Shown piece by piece: positions 9,982 through 17,559 of a stretch of 44,262 nucleotides of DNA. The position numbers and the translations under genes were made by a program. Every line of letters begins with the position of its first letter. Within the stretch, counting starts at the first letter, position 1. The stretch is from Blattamonas nauphoetae (lineage: Eukaryota > Preaxostyla > Oxymonadida), in the NCBI GenBank assembly GCA_033064195.1, contig JARBJD010000477.1, positions 1 to 44,262 of the forward strand, read 5' to 3'. The notes below the pieces were generated by a model. The model searched no databases. It was not told the origin of the DNA and saw nothing but the letters and a program-made list of their open reading frames with translations.

Positions 9982-9990
9982 CCATTTCTG
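9982..9990 (+). repeat. 9-bp target-site duplication, right copy
   Basis: CCATTTCTG, identical to 3540-3548. Confidence 0.9.
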
Positions 9991-10228
9991 AATCTCATTC
10001 CCTTCGTTGGACCACTGATTTCGAAGGTTGCACAGACAGGTGTTGAGATGATTCCAGATGTGAAGTCGGATCAGCAAATCCATGCAGAAAAGATGGCACA
10101 ATATGAGCAAGCAATCAATGAAGGAAATACACCAGTTGCACACAAACTCAGAGGAGAAATACTGAAGCTAGAAGAAAAGCTGAAGCCGAAAGCGAAGAAG
10201 AAGAAACTGAAAAAGAAATAAGCATTCT

Positions 10229-10249
10229 TGTTTTTTTATTTTTGATAAA
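10229..10249 (+). promoter_or_regulatory. T-rich promoter before the 628-aa capsid-like gene
   Basis: TTGTTTTTTTATTTTTGATA runs into AAATG at 10250. It is the same block as before the other plus-strand genes of this element. Confidence 0.6.
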
Positions 10250-12136
10250 ATGAACTCACATATAACACATCTGACAAACAAAAGAACTGGAGCATCATCA
10301 TTGACTGGAAATACAACTGGATCAATCAAGTACACTCGAGATGATATTGGTCAAATACAACAACAACTCATGTCTGAACATCACATTAATTATCTTCTGA
10401 ATGATGGAGCACACAGTACTTCCATTCAGGAATTAAAACCATCCGAGAATTCACGATTCTACAAAGGACAGGAAATAATCATTCCGTTGACTGGTAATCA
10501 AGACATTTGTCAAATCGATGATTCCTTCATTACGTTCACAATGACAGCAAGGCTTAAAGTGAATAATTGGAAGACAAATTCCAGTAAAAATGGATCGTAC
10601 ATGAATGAGAGGATATTTATATTCGTTGGACTCAAACATTCGGCATCAATCTTTCGTGGCCTTACTGTTCTTCACAACAATCAGAGAATCATCAGCACAA
10701 CAACTAATGACGTGTCAATGGAGTCTCACATCTACAATATGATCAAGCCAAAGAGTCAATTGGAGAATCGAAAACATTGTCACACACCTTGGCAGAATGC
10801 TTGGAATCATGATGAATCGGTTGCTGGTGTTTATATTCCACTTTCTGATTTCACAACAACTTCTGGAACTGGAGTATTCAAAGACAGTATTGATGTACCT
10901 ATTCGTGTGTCAATCAATCTTGAAGATCTTCTCATCTTCTCTGGAATGACTGACTATCCTGCGTGTCTCTTTGGAGATTTGAAACTGAGCGTTCACATCA
11001 ATGAAGATGCATTTGTGTGTTGTCCAGTTAATCCTGAACTCACTCTGAAGAACACACTTTCATTAATCGTTACTGGGACTGCTGCAGCGCCTAAGATAAA
11101 AGCATCAATTGCCGATTGTATTCAGCATCGTCCCTATTTCTTAAACAATCTCGTAACCTCATGCACAAAGAACTTCGTTCAAATTGGTCAATCATTTCTG
11201 CAACCATCAGTTACGAAAGACATTGTGTATTCATCAGCTGGTACAGTTACGACAGAACCAGAATACGTGGATCAGTACATCTCACTAAACATCACCGAGT
11301 ATCAAATTGATGATGTGTATTGCATGAGCTCTGGATACAATATGAAAGAAATTGCGAAAGAGAATCTCAAGAAAATGTATCAGGATCGTCCAGGAACTAT
11401 TCCAGCAGAAAAGATATCGTTCTATCCATTTCAGAAGACACCAACTGAAACAGGCATTAATTGCACTCAACAAATGGTGGTTGTTAATGCCAAGGACATC
11501 ATGCTTCTCTTCCGTCACTACGACAATGAAGTCACTTGTTTCCACAATCCAATGCAGAAGGATATCCAAGTGAATCTACTCGACAAATACTATCCAGATC
11601 AACCGACAACAACAATTGGAGCTCGCTTCTATCAATTTGCACTATCGACTCTCAATCTCGATTCTTATCTAGCTGTTCCTGACGACTTGGAGCGATCACT
11701 GACAGATTCTCTCGTTGAAGAGAAACTCACTGGTGATCAGAATTATCCCAATGAGACAATGACAAGAGTTCGACCGATTCATGACAACACTGACTTCCTT
11801 ATGTGCTTTTCAACACAGAGAAGTGGGTGTCCAACGAACTGTAATGATTCCATCAGTTCCAAAGGAAACGTTCCTGTCACTTTAAGATCATATCCCATTT
11901 ATCAAGGTAAGCTGGACACATACCACAATGTCTACAATCCAAGTCAAAGTGGTGGAAACATGACAACATTTACTCATCCTCCTGCACCAATTTTAGCAAC
12001 AACCGCAACCACATGGTGGGTATTACGATACAGTAATGGCAAACCAAAAGTTGAGTACTACCCAAATCACACATTGAAAGCGTTGCACAAAGATTTAGGA
12101 ATCATGTCGAGACAAAACAGTAAAAGAAAATTATGA
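10250..12136 (+). CDS. Capsid-like protein, paralogue 1 (628 aa; probable major capsid protein)
   Basis: This is the largest gene visible in the element, placed after the ATPase and small structural genes. It is a beta-rich protein whose layout recurs in the next gene: IQE-x-x-P and GQEIIIPL near the N-terminus, FGDLKLSVHIN ... CCPV in the middle, FHNP and RFYQFALST later, and ILATTATTWWVLRYSNGKPK near the C-terminus. A ~600-aa protein in this position in a Polinton is normally the double jelly-roll major capsid protein, but I cannot confirm the fold by eye. The start at 10250 follows the T-rich motif directly. The stop is 25 bases before the next gene. The gene looks whole here; the right-arm copy is broken but nearly identical. 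Confidence 0.62.
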   Translation: MNSHITHLTNKRTGASSLTGNTTGSIKYTRDDIGQIQQQLMSEHHINYLLNDGAHSTSIQELKPSENSRFYKGQEIIIPLTGNQDICQIDDSFITFTMTARLKVNNWKTNSSKNGSYMNERIFIFVGLKHSASIFRGLTVLHNNQRIISTTTNDVSMESHIYNMIKPKSQLENRKHCHTPWQNAWNHDESVAGVYIPLSDFTTTSGTGVFKDSIDVPIRVSINLEDLLIFSGMTDYPACLFGDLKLSVHINEDAFVCCPVNPELTLKNTLSLIVTGTAAAPKIKASIADCIQHRPYFLNNLVTSCTKNFVQIGQSFLQPSVTKDIVYSSAGTVTTEPEYVDQYISLNITEYQIDDVYCMSSGYNMKEIAKENLKKMYQDRPGTIPAEKISFYPFQKTPTETGINCTQQMVVVNAKDIMLLFRHYDNEVTCFHNPMQKDIQVNLLDKYYPDQPTTTIGARFYQFALSTLNLDSYLAVPDDLERSLTDSLVEEKLTGDQNYPNETMTRVRPIHDNTDFLMCFSTQRSGCPTNCNDSISSKGNVPVTLRSYPIYQGKLDTYHNVYNPSQSGGNMTTFTHPPAPILATTATTWWVLRYSNGKPKVEYYPNHTLKALHKDLGIMSRQNSKRKL

Positions 12137-12140
12137 TATT

Positions 12141-12161
12141 GTATTTTTTATTTTTCTATAA
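12141..12161 (+). promoter_or_regulatory. T-rich promoter with TAAATG start context
   Basis: GTATTTTTTATTTTTCTATA leads into AAATG at 12162, between two closely spaced capsid-like genes. Its presence in a 25-base gap suggests separate transcription of each gene. Confidence 0.6.
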
Positions 12162-13841
12162 ATGAGAAGTATCAGATCAAATCAATCCAAACCAACATCG
12201 ACATTAATTGAGCAAATCGAAGTCCAATCATATCTGCCAAAACAATGGGATTCAGAGCCACACATTTATTCCATCCAAGAAGTGCATCCAACGAATCCAC
12301 CTATGCCTTGCAGAATCGGAGATGAGATTGAAGTTCCACTGTGTTATGATGGTCATGATGTGACTGAGTTTGCGAAGAGTCATTTACGAATAGATCTAAC
12401 GATCACTGTTCCGTATGAGCAACCGACGACAGACAGAAACTACTACCCTAACATGTATGCAATGTTCTACGGATATAAGTCATCATCAGATGCAATTCGA
12501 GATATGAGACTAGTCGACAGTAAAGGAAACATCATTGACAATACACTCCAGAATAATCATGTTCACGAATCATTTCTGTACCACACTTTCAAGTCTTATG
12601 AAGAGAAAAACAACATGAAGCATTGCTACAGTCTATTTGAAAATGTTCAGAGAATGGATCCAAGTGTTTGTGGATGCTACTTTTCTCCAACTCCAAATAC
12701 TGAAACAGTGTTCCCAATTACAATTCCTCTGGTTATTCCGTTTGTGAATTTACTTCCACTGAGTACTTTTGATCAGTATCCAAATTCCATCTTTGGCAAT
12801 TTACGTTTGAGATTTCATTTGACAACTGATTCACTTGTGTACTGTCCGATTCGAGTACCCACAGTCATTCGAAAAGGACTTGAACGATACGTGGAGAAAG
12901 ATCCATTCGGAAAATATACTACACACAAATCTCATCACGCACTATTACAAGATGGAGAATTCACAAATGTGACTCAAGAATTCACACAAATCGGAAATCC
13001 AGTTTATCAATATTATACATATTCAGATCCAGATCCAAGTACTGGAATTGTGCATACTACAGTTAAATCAACCACTTCCACGGTTCTGAGTTCATCGGTG
13101 GACAAAGTCACTTCTATTTGCTACGGATATCAAATCACTGATGCAACGAAGCAATCCCTCTTCAACACATATTCAAAGACATTATACGTCTTGAAAGCAG
13201 AAAGAATTGACACACAATCATTTCAATCATCTGCAAATGCAATGGGAGTGAGATCAAACATTAGTTTCAAACTCAACAATCTCATGAATCTGATGTGCTT
13301 ATTCCCCGATCGACCAAACGAGTGTACAGTCTTCAGAAATCCTCAATATGTTGGTCACTTCGAAATGCTAGGAAATAATTATCCCAATTTCCCAATGTCA
13401 ACAAACTCACCAGAGTTCTATCAAATGATGATGGTGAACGGTGATTTCATTGGCTGTTCTGCAACACAAGAGTTTGAGAATTCCATCTGTGAACCTCGCA
13501 ATTACGTCTATGGTGGAAAGGAGAGTAGGAAACTGAGACCATCAACGGATGCAACTTCATTCACATTTATGGTTCCAACAGATCGAAGTGAAATTGCTGG
13601 TGGAGAAGAAGGTATTTCGACAGCAGAATCAGTGAACATTGTCTTCAGAGGAACCCCAATCAAACAAGGCGAACCTGATCCATATTTCACATCAACTCCA
13701 GAAGGACCTCCTCCACCAATATTGGCATTGCATCAGGCTACATATTGGTTGTTCTGGATTGAGAATGGACAACCACGAGTGCGATATGTCATTGATCGCC
13801 GACTCCAAGAAGCATATGAAGAAGTGAAGAGAGGATATTAA
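12162..13841 (+). CDS. Capsid-like protein, paralogue 2 (559 aa)
   Basis: It shares an ordered set of motifs with the upstream 628-aa protein: SIQEVHPTN, GDEIEVPL, FGNLRLRFHLTTDSLVYCPI, FRNPQY, EFYQMMMVN, and ILALHQATYWLFWIENGQPR near the C-terminus. The two are therefore tandem paralogues. One could be the main capsid subunit and the other a second capsid or penton-type subunit; which is which cannot be told from sequence alone. The start at 12162 is set by the TAAATG promoter. The gene looks whole. The right-arm copy (31755-33434) is nearly identical but broken. Confidence 0.6.
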   Translation: MRSIRSNQSKPTSTLIEQIEVQSYLPKQWDSEPHIYSIQEVHPTNPPMPCRIGDEIEVPLCYDGHDVTEFAKSHLRIDLTITVPYEQPTTDRNYYPNMYAMFYGYKSSSDAIRDMRLVDSKGNIIDNTLQNNHVHESFLYHTFKSYEEKNNMKHCYSLFENVQRMDPSVCGCYFSPTPNTETVFPITIPLVIPFVNLLPLSTFDQYPNSIFGNLRLRFHLTTDSLVYCPIRVPTVIRKGLERYVEKDPFGKYTTHKSHHALLQDGEFTNVTQEFTQIGNPVYQYYTYSDPDPSTGIVHTTVKSTTSTVLSSSVDKVTSICYGYQITDATKQSLFNTYSKTLYVLKAERIDTQSFQSSANAMGVRSNISFKLNNLMNLMCLFPDRPNECTVFRNPQYVGHFEMLGNNYPNFPMSTNSPEFYQMMMVNGDFIGCSATQEFENSICEPRNYVYGGKESRKLRPSTDATSFTFMVPTDRSEIAGGEEGISTAESVNIVFRGTPIKQGEPDPYFTSTPEGPPPPILALHQATYWLFWIENGQPRVRYVIDRRLQEAYEEVKRGY

Positions 13842-13884
13842 TGCATAGCATTTCTAGAATGACAGAGTCATATTACTAAATTGA

Positions 13885-13910
13885 ATATTTTATTTTTGTA
13901 GAAATCACAA
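13885..13910 (+). promoter_or_regulatory. T-rich promoter before the 136-aa gene
   Basis: ATATTTTATTTTTGTAGAAA precedes the ATG at 13911 by a few bases and is preserved in the right arm. Confidence 0.55.
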
Positions 13911-14321
13911 ATGGTCAAGCGGTACTTCTCAATTCAGAATTCTCACACTGCTCAACTCCCTCCTGATTTTACCAATTCAAGAAAACAAAAATACATCTAC
14001 TTTCTTGACTGCAAACTCATCCATGTGAAAGAAGAGATTAGTGATGCATCGACAGTCATTTCAAAAGATGTACCGCAGCACATAACAATCCATGGTGATT
14101 GGATCCAGACTGATGCATTCAATGATTCATATGTTGCTTTCTGCAATGAACAGATTGCGAAGCGAAAGAAGTGGGAATTAACTACTCGACAATCTATTGT
14201 GAAGATCTGGTTCAAAGACAGTTCTGGTGAGTCAATCGAGATGGAAACAACCGAGACCATCAATGGAAAAATAATCAAGGAGTACTATGAATTTCTGGTT
14301 GATCTCATGTTGGAATACTAA
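13911..14321 (+). CDS. Polinton-borne hypothetical protein, 136 aa, identical in both arms
   Basis: I do not recognise this protein. It is alpha/beta in composition, with YIYFLDCKLIHVKEEI near residue 30 and a C-terminal WELTTRQSIVKIWFKDSSGE then EYYEFLVDLMLEY. It is slightly acidic, with no signal peptide or membrane segment. Its last 17 bases overlap the convergent S74 gene, so the two are tail to tail. The right-arm copy (31275-31685) encodes exactly the same 136 residues. Position directly after the capsid pair suggests a capsid accessory role, which is inference. Confidence 0.6.
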   Translation: MVKRYFSIQNSHTAQLPPDFTNSRKQKYIYFLDCKLIHVKEEISDASTVISKDVPQHITIHGDWIQTDAFNDSYVAFCNEQIAKRKKWELTTRQSIVKIWFKDSSGESIEMETTETINGKIIKEYYEFLVDLMLEY

Positions 14322-15225
14322 TCAGTGTCTTATATTTTTGGATCAGTTCATTGATGAGTGTCTGTTGTTGTCCAACAATAGAGCACAATTCCTGAATGGC
14401 TTTCACACAGAAGCAAGAGAGTTCTGCATAATCAACTTGAAGACAATCTGGATTGGAATCATTCACAACTTCAGGGAATATCTCTTGGATCTGTTGTGCA
14501 ATCACACCAATGTGTTTCTTCTCACTTTCCTTCTTCAAGCATTCACATTTCTCTTTGCAATTCTTCAAGTGTTCTTCATCTGTCTCATTCTCTATTTGCT
14601 TTGTGACTTTGCTGATCTTCGAGTCGAATGTGTTGAACTGATACTGCACAATTTCGACTTTATTCAGTTGCTCAAGAACATCGGGGTATGGTTCAATATT
14701 TCTTTTGACTCTTCTGTCTGACAACTGAGAAAAACTCCCTGTTGGTGATATTGAAAATACTCCTGAACCAGTGTCTTCATCGTAGTAATACAATGCTGGT
14801 GTGTCACAGGGAGACCACATAATAATGCCATCACCATTGAACTGAATTCCAGAAGTTTCTGCAATCGATTGTGAGATTGATATGCCAGACTGAAATGTTG
14901 AAGCCGGATATGTTCCAGGATACTTCGGAAGTGATCCTTCTGAGATATTCCACTTCGCTCCATTCACATTGATCAATCCTCCAATTTCTGGAGTCGCAAT
15001 ACCAGCTGAACAACTGATTGATCCGTTTGTGCTTACCACTTTTTGGATTGAGGATATCGCTGTCTGCTGTGCTTCAGTTGTCTTCTTAAGTGTGTCGACT
15101 TCTTCTTGATTCGTTTCTAATTCCGTTTGTAGTGAGTGAATGACTGCTGCATTCTCAGTGATCGTCGAAAGATTATGATCAATCATTTTCTCAATCATTT
15201 GTGAATTGTATTTTTGTCGATTCAT
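14305..15225 (-). CDS. Fibre/spike-like protein with C-terminal S74 self-cleaving chaperone domain (306 aa)
   Basis: Residues ~20-65 form a coiled coil, ~70-165 a beta-rich repeat-like stalk (SGISISQS, FNGDGIIMW, GVFSISPTGS), and ~168-306 an intramolecular chaperone of the Peptidase S74 type. The S74 signature LSDRRVKRNI starts at residue 168, with the presumed nucleophile Ser169 and nearby Arg/Lys, followed by the conserved HIGVIAQQIQEIFPEVV and a C-terminal DYAELSCFCVKAIQEL helix. S74 domains trimerise phage tail fibres and then cut themselves off. An internal Cys/Lys-rich coiled insert (~205-235) is unusual. The start at 15225 is the first ATG; an in-frame extension would need TTG. The right-arm copy is also whole, with about nine substitutions. 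Confidence 0.78.
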   Translation of the reverse strand: MNRQKYNSQMIEKMIDHNLSTITENAAVIHSLQTELETNQEEVDTLKKTTEAQQTAISSIQKVVSTNGSISCSAGIATPEIGGLINVNGAKWNISEGSLPKYPGTYPASTFQSGISISQSIAETSGIQFNGDGIIMWSPCDTPALYYYDEDTGSGVFSISPTGSFSQLSDRRVKRNIEPYPDVLEQLNKVEIVQYQFNTFDSKISKVTKQIENETDEEHLKNCKEKCECLKKESEKKHIGVIAQQIQEIFPEVVNDSNPDCLQVDYAELSCFCVKAIQELCSIVGQQQTLINELIQKYKTLISIPT

Positions 15226-15262
15226 TTTTGTTTGCTCTTTAATTGAAATTAAAAAAGACAAA
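15226..15262 (-). promoter_or_regulatory. T-rich promoter of the S74 fibre gene
   Basis: On the minus strand TTTTTGTCTTTTTTAATTTC and an A-rich spacer precede the ATG at 15225. It is looser than the plus-strand promoters but of the same composition, and it is present in both arms. Confidence 0.45.
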
Positions 15263-15310
15263 AATAGCCGTTGAGTAGTTCCTGTTCATGTTCGTGTGAG
15301 TTTCCTATGG

Positions 15311-15580
15311 ACACCCCGATACCCCTTTGGGGACGATCTATCTCAATCCTTCTCAATGACTGCTACGCTCTCACAGAGAATAGCGAATTCCTTGAAGGGA
15401 TAAGTCTTGGGTGGGCATGATTTACGGATTAATTCTTTGCAAAGAATCTGAAGCCAACATGAACCCCGGGGACAATCGTTCGATCATCCGTCTCCAATCC
15501 AACCTTCAATTCGTTCTACGCATCAGTCACGAGGGCACCCTTTTGCCTGAGTATCTTGGGACATTACGTCGAGGTCTCAC
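15311..15580 (+). ncRNA. Structured repeat module, type C (left arm)
   Basis: This ~270-bp unit has conserved blocks (CCCCTTTGGGGA, GAATTCCTTGAAGGG, GGGCATGATTTACGG, CCAACCTTCAATTCGTTCTA, TTGCCTGAGTAT, ACGTCGAGG) separated by variable stretches that are self-complementary. Here these are ATTCTTTGCAAAGAAT and ATCG..CGAT. It recurs at 16235-16485 and three times in the right arm with different hairpin sequences in the same places. No convincing ORF: the 84-aa frame through it is a by-product. It fills most of the gap between the S74 gene and the 122-aa gene. Confidence 0.5.
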
Positions 15581-15645
15581 ACTTGCACTAACAGGACCTA
15601 CTCTTCATATGCAAAAGAAAAAATTCAAAATAAAAAAAATCAGCG

Positions 15646-16014
15646 TTAATTTTGTGAACACCTAAAACACCTCAGATTCTTCTCTGTTGGAACAGGATCT
15701 TGCTTGTACTCACCAACGAGCTCACAGTTGTACTTCCTCAGTTCATTCTCCACAAACGATTGAGTGTAGTGTCGACGTTGTGACATGTGTGGTCTGTTCC
15801 CTTGATTCCACAACTTTGGCTTAATCCTCCACTCAACACCTTCATGAACATAGATGACTGGGATATTATGTCTGACATACTCAGAAACAAGTTCACAGTT
15901 CTCTTCTTTCATTGACTGAATCAAAGCTTGCTTGGCATCTGTTCGACGTTTTTCGCTCCCCTTTGGAGGGTTCGAAGTCTTTAGCGAGACATATGTAGTA
16001 TTCACTGTTGTCAT
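15646..16014 (-). CDS. Polinton-borne small protein with two ELVxEY repeats (122 aa)
   Basis: The basic N-terminus (GSEKRRTDAKQ) is followed by two copies of a NCELVxEY motif (residues ~40 and ~96). The pattern NCELVSEYVRHNIPVIYVHEGVEW resembles the short DNA-binding repeats seen beside homing-type endonucleases and in giant viruses (ELL-x-EY ... P-x-x-Y-x-H/C). The C-terminus ends in a CFRC pair. I treat it as a possible nucleic-acid-binding protein. It reads away from the element's inner end, with an A/T-rich leader upstream of 16014. The right-arm copy (29582-29950) differs at two residues. Confidence 0.55.
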   Translation of the reverse strand: MTTVNTTYVSLKTSNPPKGSEKRRTDAKQALIQSMKEENCELVSEYVRHNIPVIYVHEGVEWRIKPKLWNQGNRPHMSQRRHYTQSFVENELRKYNCELVGEYKQDPVPTEKNLRCFRCSQN

Positions 16015-16048
16015 TTAATACAAATTAAAAATATCAAAAAAATAAAAA
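16015..16048 (-). promoter_or_regulatory. T-rich promoter of the 122-aa gene
   Basis: On the minus strand CATTTTTATTTTTTTGATAT is followed by TTTTTAATTTGTATTAAATG, which again ends in TAAATG. It is present in both arms. Confidence 0.55.
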
Positions 16049-16146
16049 TGAAATGTGAAGTGAGGTGTTGGAACTTTTTATTTCTTGTTCCTTGTTGTGC
16101 CAGCTTTCATCTTGCTTCTTTCTTTTTTGATTCTTTCTTCCAAGTT

Positions 16147-16220
16147 TCATTTTTTCATTCATTCATTCAATTCATTTTTTCAATCATTCAATCATTCAAT
16201 CATTCAATTTTTCAAGTTTG
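16147..16220 (+). repeat. ATTC/CAAT simple repeat
   Basis: Runs of ATTCATTCATTCAATTC and CAATCATTCAATCATTC form a loose 4-8 bp tandem repeat. The right arm has a related tract around 29370-29450. No gene is seen from 16049 to 16234. Confidence 0.7.
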
Positions 16221-16234
16221 TATGATTGTACCAT

Positions 16235-16485
16235 GAGACAACCCGATACTCCTTTGGGGATCACTCTATCATGATCCTACTCAATGACTACTGCTGGCGA
16301 ATTCCTTGAAGGGCTAAGGTATTGGGGGGCATGATTTACGGTCACATTCAAGTGATGCCCACAGTGAACCCCCGGGGACAGCCTCCCAGCTCGTCCCGCT
16401 CCAATCCAACCTTCAATTCGTTCTACGCATTAGCCACGAGGGCACCATTTTGCCTGAGTATCAAGGGAAATTACGTCGAGGTTTC
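16235..16485 (+). ncRNA. Structured repeat module, second left-arm copy (A/B hybrid)
   Basis: It has the same conserved blocks as 15311-15580. The first part (GGATCA...TGATCC hairpin, then GAATTCCTTGAAGGGC) has the outer flank of right-arm copy B. The second part (TCAC..GTGA hairpin and GGGAC..GTCCC hairpin) and its downstream T-rich flank match right-arm copy A. It therefore looks like the product of recombination between two adjacent modules. Confidence 0.5.
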
Positions 16486-16494
16486 ATACTTCAA

Positions 16495-16645
16495 CTTTTT
16501 TGGAAATTTTGAATTTTTGAATTTTTGAATTTTTTGAAATTTTCCTAAGTATTTTTTTTTTGAAATTTTTTTTTGAATTTTTGAATTTTTTTTAAATTTT
16601 TGAAATTGTTTTGGTATTTTGAAACTTTTTCATTCTTTTTTGAAA
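16495..16645 (+). repeat. GAATTTTT-type A/T simple repeat
   Basis: Imperfect runs of GAATTTTTGAATTTTTTGAA extend over ~150 bp. The mirror tract lies at about 28585-28740. Confidence 0.8.
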
Positions 16646-16652
16646 TTAAGAT

Positions 16653-16726
16653 TGCCCCTCGCCTGAATCGAACCACCCCCTAGAAACGGGTGGACACTGG
16701 AACATACCCACTGAGCTACTAGCTCC
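16653..16726 (-). ncRNA. tRNA-like sequence, type 2 (left arm)
   Basis: On the minus strand 74 nt contain TAGCTCAGTGGGTA, a perfect A-box context, and GGTTCGATTC, a B-box. The acceptor ends do not pair well, so this is a tRNA-derived relic or Pol III promoter rather than a clear tRNA. The same 74-nt unit is at 28504-28577. Confidence 0.55.
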
Positions 16727-16807
16727 TGAAAATGTTTGTTTCGACCTGTGCCTTATACCTCGAATGTTCAGATCTGCTATATATTCCTTTTATCGTCTAC
16801 CTATCTC

Positions 16808-17031
16808 CCCTCGTTAAAAAGCATGGATTTATCACGGGAACGACTTTTTTACCCTCGTTAAAAAGCACGACTTTTTCTCGTCAGCGATTTTTTCAAAATA
16901 AGTTAGATTTTCCGTTTTAACATTTTACCCCCGTTAAAAAGCATGACTATTTCACGGGAGCGATCTGCTAGATCTTAATTCTTGGCCACTTGTTACCCTC
17001 GTTAAAAAGCATGACTTTTTCACGGGAGCGA
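16808..17031 (+). repeat. Array of four hairpin-forming repeats
   Basis: Four copies of a ~36-bp unit (CCCTCGTTAAAAAGCATGAC then TTTTTCACGGGAGCGA) begin near 16808, 16852, 16927 and 16996. Each can fold: AAAAAG pairs with CTTTTT and CCTCGT with ACGGGAG. Spacers of 10-40 bp differ. The mirror array is at ~28199-28420. It is suited to cruciform or RNA hairpins; role unknown. Confidence 0.7.
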
Positions 17032-17132
17032 TTTTGCTATATAGTGAATTTCTTGACAAAGTTTTCAAATTTTAAATCTGCTATAGTGTCTTTTTTTCGG
17101 GTATAAAGTTCTGATTTTTCGGGATAATTTCA

Positions 17133-17217
17133 GGACCGGATAGTCTAGTGGTAATGGTGAGTGCACGCACTCCTACTACTTAGCTGAAGGTCCTAGGTTC
17201 AATTCCTGGCGGAAGCA
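17133..17217 (+). ncRNA. tRNA-like sequence, type 3 (left arm), possible SINE head
   Basis: TAGTCTAGTGGTAATGG (A-box-like) and GGTTCAATTCC (B-box) are 85 nt end to end. A fully paired T-arm (CTAGG with CCTGG) and a GAGTG..CACTC hairpin lie between. The sequence continues to ~17400 without a gene, as in a tRNA-headed SINE. The mirror copy is 28013-28097. No acceptor pairing, so not called a functional tRNA. Confidence 0.5.
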
Positions 17218-17559
17218 TTTAATGTCACATATCACTGCCCTTTGGCATGGTCTAGGCCCTTGGCAAGACCAACGTACGTTTCCGGAACTCAAACCGATAA
17301 AAATGAGTTCCGATGCCGGTCTAAAAGGGACCGATGAGAAGGGTCGCAACCTTCGGAACCTTGAAAAAATACACCAGCTTCCGCCAAAATCAAGGTTTTT
17401 GCATTTTTGGAAATTTTCGAAATTTTGCTTCAACTTGAAAGTTTGAAGTAACTGAACTCTGGAAGAGAATATTTCTCTAAGATTGACAACTTTCTGAAAT
17501 GAAAATGACTTTTACTGCAAGTATTTTCTGAATTGTCAATCGGCATGGAGAAAAAGCTA

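Larger units (their letters stand above)
3477..10221 (+). pseudogene. Small basic Polinton protein gene, interrupted by the 6.4 kb Mutator-like element
   Basis: The gene begins at 3477 after a TAAATG-type promoter with MAPGWLSKLAAVGK, a pattern shared with the 116-aa neighbour. It resumes beyond the insertion, ending at 10221 with a Lys-rich tail (KPKAKKKKLKKK) of DNA-binding type. The insertion at 3549-9981 is flanked by a 9-bp duplication of CCATTTCTG. The right arm holds the same locus without the insertion (35373-35668), which fixes the boundaries. Function unknown; the basic tail and position suggest a minor virion protein. Confidence 0.7.
1..17559 (+). mobile_element. Polinton/Maverick-like element, copy A (partial, continues left of the window)
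   Basis: The gene set is a packaging ATPase, two capsid-like proteins, an S74 fibre-like protein and small structural-type proteins. The inverted copy B adds an integrase and a protein-primed DNA polymerase, which in copy A would lie off the left edge. That combination is characteristic of Polintons. In the visible part the genes look whole except one small gene split by the 6.4 kb insertion at 3549-9981. The outer end is not visible, and the inner end cannot be separated from the flank of Element 1, so 17559 is an operational limit. The inner half is nearly identical to copy B, suggesting a young duplication or recent homogenisation there. Family assignment is confident; exact termini are not. 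Confidence 0.8.

Noticed and set aside
15411-15665. An 84-aa open frame identical in both arms (mirror at 29931-30185)
   Set aside because: It lies across the structured module, no promoter motif precedes it, and its identity is explained by arm identity. The other module copies do not keep the frame.
16235-16485. Possible 5.8S rRNA relationship of the module (GAGGGCAC ... TGCCTGAG in order)
   Set aside because: Only a short 3' stretch resembles 5.8S; the rest does not align, and the variable hairpins do not match the 5.8S fold. A covariance-model scan would settle it.
17176-17433. 85-aa frame antisense to the type 3 tRNA-like unit (also 27797-28051)
   Set aside because: Its C-terminal part is just the reverse strand of the B-box region, a common by-product of tRNA-like DNA.
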